From: Owenia fusiformis
Taxonomy: Eukaryota; Annelida; Polychaeta; Sabellida; Oweniidae
DNA length: 60,000 bases
Direction: 5' to 3'
Assembly (NCBI GenBank): GCA_903813345.2
Contig: CAIIXF020000008.1
Location: 26,336,822 to 26,396,821, forward strand
Shown here: positions 50,641 through 60,000 of the stretch, piece after piece
How the letters are laid out: each line of letters starts with the position of its first letter
Numbering within the stretch: position 1 is the first letter of the stretch
Notes under the pieces: generated by a model
What the model was told of the DNA's origin: nothing
What the model saw: only the letters and a program-made list of their open reading frames with translations
Database searches by the model: none
Position numbers and translations under genes: made by a program

Positions 50641-51634
50641 TGGGTTAAATTATTTATAAACAGAGCATGTCAATGAAGAGATTCATCCGCAGAGGGACAG
50701 TGTTTACCGTTCGTCGATTCAATATATAATTTCAATCAATGCAACCGATTCAGTCCTTTCATTGTTAATATGTGTATTACTTTACCCCTCCTCTCATACA
50801 CTGTAAGTTATATTCCTTATAAAGTCTTGCTTTTATCACGTTAACACATAGTTTGTTTTTCCAGGAATAAGTTCACCCTGCGGTTATGAACATGGTGCCT
50901 TATCTTATTATGTGTTATATTATTTCTATGTCGCTGAAAATAATTACTTTAATGACATTTATGCAAGACTGCCATGTAATTGAATAAATGTCAACACCCC
51001 TGGGGACTTTCTTTTATGTTGAAAACCTCGTTATATTAGATTGAAACATAGGAGGAATTTCCCGGTTTAAAGGGAAAAAACCTAGAAACCAAGGTGAAGC
51101 AAGAAAGCTAAAAAATGCACAAAAAGTGATGACATCACGAACACACCTCCCTTGGCTAAAACCAATGGAGTATCATTGAATATCAAACTGATGTGTCTAA
51201 CATTTACAAGATCCATTATTTGGGTAATATCTGATGTATGAAAACAGCATCTTTTATTTATGGACAGTGTTTACTTAATTAATCAGCATTAATTAATTAA
51301 TAGATACCAGGAATGAAATTTTGACTGCGTTCACATTAGCAACTTTAATTATACAATTATACTCAATAGCTTATATGAACGCAAACTAATTATAAAAAGT
51401 GGTTCAAGATAATTCTGTTGCTCTTTCAAATAGCTTTTTCACTGCGAGGAAATTGATTTCCTCGTATTACGCCCAATTCTGAAAAATAACTTTCAGGTAG
51501 ATTTCCTACATATATACTATATGATAACATTATGGCGAAAATCGTACCCATTTTGAATTTCGTACACTCCCTCTCGAATTGGAATCGTATTGTTTGTGAA
51601 CCTTTCATGAAAGCATTATAATAATTAATTTGAC

Positions 51635-52054
51635 CTAAAAGAGTAAAAGGACATTCAAGTTGCAGCCAACAATAACATTTCTACGATAAATTTTTAAGTG
51701 AGTTTCTGATGAGTTTTCTATCAATTTCTTTGATGGGTTTTCTTTCAATTTCTGGAGCAGGGATTCAATCACTTTGGGCATCGGCCTATAAAAATTGAAC
51801 CAGTTCTGACAACCAGTGTGATAGGTACCGTCCTGACAGATGAACGGACGGACGGGCGGCTTTTTATAAGTCAATTCGAAATTCGTCCAGTGGGATTCTA
51901 CGCCTGCAGCTATTAAGGTAAATCCATGTATGGTATAATATGATTTATTTCCTGAAACTAGATGACGGGACAATTTAGAAAGCAAATGAGTACCGCAGAA
52001 GTTTCTCAATGACACAATGAACCCGAATAGACAACAATATGTAATGGAAGCCAT
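51635..52054 (-). CDS. Unrecognised ORF (139 aa) upstream of the neuropeptide gene
   Basis: A single-frame ORF with a hydrophobic N-terminus (MASITYCCLFGFIVSL), a central stretch rich in aromatics (VESHWTNFELTYKKPPVRPF, then CQDGTYHTGCQNWFNFYRP), a charged helix (PKVIESLLQKLKENPSKKL) and the end YRRNVIVGCNLNVLLLF. Five to six cysteines could form disulfides. It is one of the longer ORFs in AT-rich DNA here and its composition looks protein-like. I recognise no family, and no splice sites are needed. Possibly a lineage-specific secreted protein, possibly chance. Confidence 0.3.
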   Translation of the reverse strand: MASITYCCLFGFIVSLRNFCGTHLLSKLSRHLVSGNKSYYTIHGFTLIAAGVESHWTNFELTYKKPPVRPFICQDGTYHTGCQNWFNFYRPMPKVIESLLQKLKENPSKKLIENSSETHLKIYRRNVIVGCNLNVLLLF

Positions 52055-52079
52055 TAAGTAGCTGTCATAATCTCATCAT

Positions 52080-53730
52080 TGATCGAATGGACTAATGATT
52101 TCTCCCGAGAAACTTAACAACATAACAACTTACACGATATTCTGCTATTCAGATTAATTAACAAGGACAAATAAGTTAACAGCAATTACTTAAGTATTTA
52201 TCCCTTTTTTCATTTGAGATTTTTCATTAATGGACCATTGGCTTCATTTCCGATCTGATCTGTTTTCAAACTAAGAAGTATTTTTATCACCGAGTTGTAA
52301 TTCTAAGAGTGGTTTATCTTCACTTTATTATTTTCATTAATTTATTATATTATCGAAGGCCTCACCTGCACCATTTAATAATAAAAATCTTAAGAATGTA
52401 ATTTTAAGACCAGTGAAAGTAATAACTAGTGGTTGAATATCCTACCTTATTTTGCCCTGTCCTGCCTAGTGTTATCCGAATCTTGAAGTGATCATTTTAC
52501 CGTACAATTCATCCATCTACTTACTTCATTTAATATTCATGAGCATTGGGCGATTTATTATCAGCCATCCTAATGACGTAGGTAGTATATATTGAATGAG
52601 TCACGTGGTCTGAATAACATCTAGGGGGTTATAGTCTTTGATGAGACTAAATGTGGTAATGGTGCAATAGAAGCGCTTGATTGGGAATTCAGCAAATAGG
52701 ATCGCATTTTATGTCTTCATTATTAAACTAAATTGTTGTTTTTAGATTTGGAAATACACCATTTGATATTAATTCTGTTATGCTGCTAACTTCTCCCATT
52801 TATTGTTATTCTTGCTATTTTCGGAGGATAAATCATTATAGATACTTTATTATCTGATGAAGTTTTACTGACTCCCAAATGTGTCATTTTAGCATGATAA
52901 ACACGCCAATAAAAAGCTCTTTGATATTTCTTCAGCCAAATTTTCCATTTGATATGAAATTAATTATGAAGGCAAATTTTGATTCAGGGCTATGTTAATA
53001 GATTCAGATGCCACCTCTATGTCTCTTTATCAATTCCTCTAAAATAGAACGTGGGGGAATTATTTTCTTACGCGTAGCTGATTTATGCAGAATATTTGAT
53101 TCATAAATTTCCAGGGGAATATGTATCAATATAGATGTGTACCATTGATTCTCATCAGGTTTTTCTGCTTAGCCATGTTCGTTTCAAGCGATCTACAATG
53201 TTTCTAACAATATGGCAAATACCAATCGGAGTATTAAAAAGGTAATAAAATGAAACATCAGAAACAACGCTCTTACCCCCATTACGTATGAATATTAACA
53301 GCCTATATAAGCTTGTGGTGCAATAAATAGTAGTTGTGTCGCATTGTTGACGTATTGAGGGTTCCGAGGGAAGTTCAAAATATTACGTAAGCAGTAATTC
53401 TGAAGGAGCAATGGAGATTTTAATTTAAATAATTAATATGTTCTGACACAGATCTTTTTGGATTAAAGCATTAATAAACTGTTTATAAGAGGATGAATTA
53501 ATCCAATTTTCTTCGCTATTTTTGATTTTCTAAAAATATGTTTCGTTGACTTCAGAATTTATCAATATTTCGAAAATCGATCATGCAATTAGCCTGTGCA
53601 TCACCATATAAAATTGCAATTTCATAAGCAATTTACAAATTTTACGAATTGAAAGTGTTTTAATATTTTAGCTAACACGGTGAGCTATTGCAATCAGTCA
53701 CCTGTCTGTCAACAATCGTGTCACGTTTTC
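52080..53730. other. No gene seen
   Basis: AT-rich intergenic sequence without long ORFs or clear repeats. Confidence 0.5.
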
Positions 53731-53734
53731 AAAC

Positions 53735-54430
53735 GTCTGCCGATGGGATTCCCAATTTAAGTTATTTTTGTTCATTATCAATAGATGAAAAAAACTGTTT
53801 CCTGTTTCAAAAGCTCGCCTATTTTCAAAATGGCCGCCATTTTTTATCGCATAAAATCCACTTTTGAGCATTTATTCAGGATGTTGCTTCGATTTGCATT
53901 CAAATGTACAGGTATGCCCTCATATCATTGTATTACCAACGAGGTGTTAAATGTCTCGCAGCAAAAATTCAAAATGGCCGCCACTTCTCGCCACTTTTGA
54001 GCTATAACCCAGGAATTGTTCCTTCGATTTACATTTAAGTTTACAGGTATGTTCTCACATGTAATATCAACGATGTCTCGACAAAATTGAAACAAATATG
54101 CAAAATAGCTGCCACTTTTGTCGCAGAAAAATCACTTTTAGAGCCATAACTTAGGAATTATTGTTTGGAGTTGCATTAAAATCTTAAAAAGCCTCAACAA
54201 AAGTTCTTAGGAAAATAAAATTCAAAATGGCGACCATTTTGTTGTGTCAAATTCATTTTTTGACCTTTAACTCGGAGTCATTGCTTTGATTTACATTATA
54301 AATTATTGGTATTTACCAATGAGGTTTTAAGTCTTGACATAAATTCTTGCAAAAATTCAAAATGGCCAACACTGCAGAAAAAAAGTTAGGCTATTGTTGC
54401 TCTATTCTGCCTAGAAATGTACAGGTATGT
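53735..54430. repeat. Diverged tandem units related to composite elements
   Basis: It opens near GCCGATGGGATTC and contains about five units of around 120-130 bp with TTCAAAATGGCCGCCA, a 'cacttttgagc' block and an 'acaggtatgttctcac' block. The GATGGGAT end matches element 4. I could not find a partner end or microsatellite. It appears truncated. Confidence 0.45.
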
Positions 54431-54639
54431 TCTAATATGTACATGTAACATCAATGAGGTTTTGAAGATGGCTATAAATCAAACTGAATCACGACACCTT
54501 GTGAGCGAGCCCAGTACCCACGGTACTATCTATTTTGGCTTATGTGTTAATACATACATTATTGTAGATATATACTATTCATGGAATTATTTTCTGAAAC
54601 AATAAATGTATGTTACTACTGTAGTATCATATTTAGTGC

Positions 54640-54936
54640 ATGAGAGTAAAACTACTTAGATCAGCAGATACAAAATGGAAGCACTGCCACATTGCTGCAC
54701 CTTCGCCTTCAAGTTCTGTCCAATATTCCAGATCCAATCAGTCGATCTTTTCATACAGTTCCACAATATTTTGCAGCACATCTCTTGATGGGCCGCCTAA
54801 TTCACTTACTGACAGGGGAAACAGGAATGAACAGAATAAGCTATTAAGCTTTCCTGATTGGAATATAAAGGCTTGGCTGTTGGAAGCTCGTGAATACTCA
54901 CAGTCGCTAGAACAATTTGCTAAATTAAATCTTTAA
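54640..54936 (+). other. Open 98-codon stretch of uncertain meaning
   Basis: The frame has a Ser-rich part and a plausible C-terminal helix (KLLSFPDWNIKAWLLEAREY). It resembles no family I recognise. It follows the composite repeat at 53735-54430 and could be a transposon remnant or chance. Confidence 0.2.
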
Positions 54937-55199
54937 TCCCAAACTAGCTGGGACTTGAAAATTGTATAAAAAGAGTGACAACGGTTCCGTTTACAATGTT
55001 CCTCATATGTGTCATTGATGTGTATTGTTCTTGCAATAATTGATGACACTATATCGTTTAGAGTAAGAAATTCAAAATCAATATTGAAATAATAACTATT
55101 TGTTATGCTGTCCATGTGTGTCGATTTTCCACTTTGCGATAATGACCATATAATAAACGGGACAACAGAAACTGAAATGAGAAAACACAACCGGGTAAT

Positions 55200-58100
55200 A
55201 GTAACGTAAAACAGTACTTGGACAAAATAACATTTGATGTTCGAACAGAAATGTCAAATGCAATATATCTGAGTCTTTTACAGTATGAATAACAGGTTAT
55301 AACTACATCATGAATTGAAACTAGGCACTTTACTAATCAAGATATGTCCCAGTATTCCACATGGGACCGGTCTTTATTGTCAACAATCACAGAATCCACC
55401 CTAATATTTACTTTATAGTGTAATAACCAGTTATGTTTTAGCTGCTGTATCACCGTTGCTAGGCGATGGACCACGATTATGTGGATTATGTATGTTGCGA
55501 TGACTGTCCAAATGCTAGTAGATGCGAATTAGCATATTAAGGACCTCTGAGACAAATACTCATTCTCGTCAATAATGTGTATTTAGCTAATTCATGCAAG
55601 AAACAATTGCAAGTGTTGGGTAGTTCTACATTTTAAAGTAGGCGTATGGTATAGGTTACATAATTCCGGGCATTGCCCACGTAAATGTTTAGACAGTGCA
55701 GATTTCCCAGTAGATACCAGGTTTAATTTCATTTGAAACTTGTGTACCCGGTTTGCGTAGTGACTCTCACTCGCAGTGAAACATATTTGAAATAGACCTT
55801 TTGGACCTCAGACAGGACCATTGGAAAATCTTAAAACTGAAATTTAAAATCTTGAAATTATTTTGGTAAGATCCAAATAAATTTGTCAAGCAACTTTTTA
55901 TTTAATTATATGAATTGCCAATGGGGTTGTTAAACATGGGGGCTGAGGTTTTGGAGCCCCTAACGTCAACGCACTTAATTTTTCCGAAAAACAAAAATTA
56001 GAATTCAACTAGTGACTAAATCTGCAACTAAATTAAAATAATTACAATTTGGTTATAAAAACAGTGCTTATCTGTTAATTGCTTACACCACAGCTTCAAT
56101 GTCAATAATCAAAAATATGTTACCATGTAAGATCACAATGTTTCCCCGATTTGAGATTTGGTTCATTATTGGACAAATGTTATCCATTCCCTTGATACCA
56201 TTAACGTATATGAGTCTATCTACATACAGCGGAATTTAAATGGCAAATTGTATGTTGCATTCACGATCGGTACAACGTTTTCCAAGCGATTTTCTACATC
56301 AAAGCGTCATATTAATTATTTATTCCTTTGAATATACAACACTATTCATAACATTGACTCTCTAATAATAAATGCAATATTTGGTTCATTCAGTACTTAA
56401 AAATCAAGTTCAATGTCTTAAATATCTATATTCCATTTTGGGACTGTTTGGAATATTCTCATAACAATTTTTCGTATTTATTTACATCAAATAATATAAT
56501 AAATAAAACCAATATTTTGTTTTTATACTACGTTAAATGTGATTCGGAAATTTTTCTTCACGTAAGGTAAACATTGAAAATCTCAATTCTTTGTGTTGAT
56601 AAGTTTATCTAAAATTATGCTGATTTTTATTGATATGACGGGGTTTGTTCACGATATCATCACTATAATGTGTGTATATTTTCAGTTTTTAAGCTATAAC
56701 TATAAATCACATCTTCAATGCATATTATTAATGGTTATTTTAGAATATATATTTCATTATTTATTTTAAAACACCATGCAGACACTTTAACGTTCTGCCA
56801 TTTGAGAATTAAAATCACTTGATTAGATTGATGTTACTATACTATTCAGTAATAGGCCTATATAGGACTGGTTAGAATGCACTTTCAAAGACTAATTGAT
56901 TTGAGCCTTTATCCGAAAGAGATTACTTATTCAGTTGCTTAGAACTCATTTGAGTGAATAGACTTCTGAGGAATGTTAAGGTGTCTAAAGACACTTTGCA
57001 GAGAGATACATTTTGAAGATGAGATTAGTAACCTTGTATTTTATTGAATTGTTGCCAGCTATGGAAAAGGAGGACTTGGTTATTGTGAAATACCATCTCA
57101 ATTATGTACCAGCTCCTACATCATATACTTTACTGAATTTCTCTAATTGATTGTAATGTTAATTGTAATTAGTCCTCCCACTGTGATAAAAAGCAAATTT
57201 TATGTTGTAACACACGTCTTCGGACGATCAGACGTAGTCTAAAATGCCTGGAAAATACCACTTGAACTTTTTTGTGAGTTTCAGGTTTAATAAGGTAAAA
57301 TTCCAGTTTACATGTTTATGCGATCTCCTGCATCTACTGTTACATCTTCCACGAACATACACCGTGACGTATGTACTATTAGCTATCGGGGGAACGGAAG
57401 TAATATAGCATTTGAAGTATGATGGGCACTAAGGTGTTCAAGGTAAATTACTGTTTCTATTTCTGATACTAAAATTATGTCAATATTACAGTTAAAATAA
57501 TTGGGTAGTTATGGCCATCGTTTAAATATACCCGGAATATACCCAACAGAATGTATATAGATGTATATAGACTTTTTCAATTTTTATTTACTCCATTGGG
57601 TAATTATAGACGTATACGAGTAGCAATGGTCAACATCTTCTAATGAGAGAAAGCAATATATCATGATTCAGAAATAGGAATACAACTCATACATACAGTA
57701 TCCCATGGGCCAGTGTTTTGTTCGCCTGTTTACATGACCTGCATAAAAAAATTTAAAAATCTATTTGATTAAACTTTGACTCACAACACGACTCATTAAT
57801 TCAATTGATATTTCATTACCATGAATAAAAACTCACTCATTATTTATCATGAATGAATATATAGAGCTTTGTGGTAATCTACATTTCAAGATAACATACA
57901 CATTATCATTGGAAGTCATTCTCTTCGTTTATTAGATACAATCCTGACATATTGACCTTTTATTCTGTTGAGATGAAAATCAGGCATAATCTTATCCAAG
58001 TTGAAAGTTGATTACTGAACGAATGGCTTGCCTTTTGTTGAACTTTGGTAGTATCTTGTTTTTCTGAATTGTCTAGCTTGGGAAATATCATACATTTGAA

Positions 58101-58420
58101 ATCAATCATTATGAAAGACGGACAACTGTACCTTCCGGAACTTCGTGGGTGTGATGTTTTAATCGATGTAAACAAATTACATCTTTCTTGATGTGAAATA
58201 ATAAGCTATGATATTGATAAGAACGCCAAAAATCAACATTATATTATTCGAAGCGCATTTTTAAAATTTTGAAGCCGCCATTTTGTTTTTGTTAGCTCTT
58301 ATGTAGTTTGACCGATCAGCGATGAGAGTCATCTCAATTTACACTTCCATTGAAGTTGAGGTCATCTTTGAACTATGGGGGTTTTCCTCCTCTTGTTTAC
58401 TACTGGGACGTTCACCAAGC
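55200..58420. other. No gene seen
   Basis: AT-rich sequence with stop codons in all frames at short intervals. No repeat family from elsewhere in the window was recognised here. Confidence 0.5.
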
Positions 58421-58425
58421 TTCTA

Positions 58426-58950
58426 CAGGGTGGGCTAAAAAACGACACTTTTTTTCAAAATGCTATAGCTTTTTTAATTTTTGATACAAAATCATAATTT
58501 GCATACCAAATGAAACTTGAGGATGCTATCTAGCCATGGATTATGAATTGTACACTTTTACCTGAATAAAATATGTCACCGGCGTCTCATTTAAATATGT
58601 GGTGTGCCATGAGAAATAAACATAATTTGCAAAATGTTCCTGAACTAATACGGCCTGATGACCACCAAGCTAATAGTCCCGATGCAAATCCCTGTGAGTA
58701 TAGGGTATGGGAAGGTCTCCAGGAGATTGTATGAAGGCACCCAATCTAAAAGATTGCCCAACTAAAGCTGGCAATTAAGACAGGTTGAAAGAAATTTAGC
58801 CAACATTTCACCGATACTGCTATATCAGCAAGGCAACTAAGACTAAAAGCTATCATCAAAGAGGGTGGCGGACCAATTGAACTCCTCTTTTAGATCAAGT
58901 ATAATTCAAGTTGAAGGGCTTGTTACATTATATTATTACTAAGAATTCCG
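58426..58950 (+). mobile_element. Mariner element, truncated and internally deleted
   Basis: The left end, CAGGGTGGGCTAAAAAACG after TA, resembles the end at 26623. Most of the transposase is missing, but its C-terminus is present. The right terminus is lost at about 58950. Confidence 0.78.
58632..58896 (+). pseudogene. Mariner transposase C-terminal pseudogene
   Basis: In-frame blocks read NSPDANPCEYRVWEGLQEIV, including the PD-NP motif around the third catalytic Asp. Farther on, SARQLRLKAIIKEGGGPIEL matches the usual mariner C-terminus. Internal stops after QEIV and in the 58780 region, together with the lost N-terminus, show it is inactive. Confidence 0.8.
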
Positions 58951-58959
58951 AATTGGATT

Positions 58960-60000
58960 AAAGTTGTTATTGCCGAATAAAAGTTTGCCGACCTGACACC
59001 CCTAAATTGTAGGCCAAATAAAATATTGCTAAGCTGACACCTCTAATATAATTTTGATTTACAACTGAATTTTAATCACCTTCATTTTACTGACTCAGAA
59101 AACCCGACATCCTGACATTATGAGTGACAATTTGAGTGATTACCCGCATTCGATAGACTCAGGACAATTAATAACAGGATTAAAAACTTTTATTATCGGA
59201 ATTAAAAACTTTTAATACTGGGATTTCCAAAGCACTTGGATACGATTAGATCTTCTGACATTTTAACTTTTTAACATGACTTTTTATTGTAATTTTATGC
59301 TGGGGAATAAAGCTACGATTTTATCGTATTTTATTTATGATTTTTGTTAAAGTATAGTAAGTTGATACTTTTATATTATATATTATATATTATAATTATA
59401 TTTCCGAATTTTATATTGCCGTTTCTGTTTTACATTCGGCAATCGGCAACTTTATATCCACGGCAATATTTCATTTTATACAGTAAATGAAAATAAATGA
59501 ATGTGGTACCGGTCTGCTGAATGAACATTTTGTAATGATGATAATTAATAACATTCTCACTTGTTGGAGCTTTAAATTGATATGTTACATGTATCTTCAT
59601 TATTTAGATCAATTCACTCGGATCGACTGATCATTTCCATGTACATACACGTGGAAATGCGAGAGACCCAATACGGACCCTTGAGGAACTCCAGCAATTA
59701 TAGATGAATTATTTTTTGCATTTTACTGATTTTTCTATAACCGTAGTCTTTACGTTAGTTGTTCAAATGTCGATTGTTGTCGTGGTCAACATGAACATGA
59801 ATGTCTTGTGCGAAGGGCTGATCATTCTCAACAGTCATCTTCCAAAATTCAAAAGCGAGAAAATCGCATATTCCCAATTGTATCCCAAATTCGTGACGTT
59901 TTTATACAAATACTAAATACATATTTATACATCGATGTTGGCCAGCTCGTTTTGTAGAAGGATCTCATGGGCTCAAAGAATAAGAGGAATATTTATTGAG
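58960..60000. other. No gene seen
   Basis: AT-rich DNA after the mariner relic, with a short TATAT-type run near 59375. The 70-codon plus-strand ORF at 59704-59916 has no recognisable domain. Confidence 0.45.

Noticed and set aside
51635-52054. Interleukin-17-like cytokine, suggested by the terminal VIVGCN
   Set aside because: The CPW motif and the cysteine spacing of IL-17 are absent; the match is one short motif.
1-60000. CRISPR arrays, operons, phage or bacterial features
   Set aside because: Spliced genes, SINEs and metazoan transposons show eukaryotic nuclear DNA; the tandem repeats have no spacer structure.

Overview
This is animal nuclear DNA: AT-rich, intron-rich with GT-AG splice sites, and crowded with repeats. 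The gene content suggests a lophotrochozoan, most likely a mollusc (inference). It has a prohormone-4/IDLSRF-type neuropeptide precursor, which is known from protostomes, a somatomedin-B methuselah-like GPCR, and tRNA-derived SINEs of the kind reported from bivalves. The species cannot be named from the sequence.

Three protein-coding genes are well supported. (1) 5248-36023, plus strand: a complete FANCL gene (Fanconi anaemia E3 ubiquitin ligase). I assembled it from 12 coding exons that join in frame into 367 codons. (2) 27359-30979, minus strand: an intronless 1206-residue class-B-like GPCR with a signal peptide, nine 25-residue repeats, a somatomedin B domain and seven membrane segments. 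It lies antisense inside FANCL intron 8. (3) 46242-50170, minus strand: a four-exon, 194-residue neuropeptide precursor of the prohormone-4 family with an LDL-receptor class A module. Two further small ORFs that look secreted (47137-47361 and 51635-52054, minus) are weak candidates.

Most of the rest is mobile or repetitive DNA, much of it inside FANCL introns. Intron 2 holds a gag-only LTR retrotransposon (9352-13810) whose two 1295-bp LTRs look identical. Intron 5 holds a decayed PIF/Harbinger transposon (18189-21745) and a mariner-type MITE ending 22 bp before exon 6. Introns 6 to 8 hold foldback elements, a 1.36-kb inverted-repeat element, a mariner fragment and another MITE. Four elements (1718-3101, 6481-7192, 23250-24100, 43496-44780) share one plan: short inverted ends around tandem core units of roughly 100-190 bp, three of them with a GTCC-type microsatellite near the left end. 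Minisatellites with 31-, 35-, 52- and 18-bp units lie at 36.3, 40.1, 43.2-45.6 and 46.1 kb. A tRNA-derived SINE lies at 36.6 kb, and mariner transposase debris at 58.4-58.9 kb. I found no gene in 52.1-53.7 or 55.2-58.4 kb.

The three genes have no evident shared pathway: DNA crosslink repair, a cell-surface receptor and a secreted neuropeptide. The window is best read as two gene loci, one with a nested receptor, set in a transposon-dense landscape.
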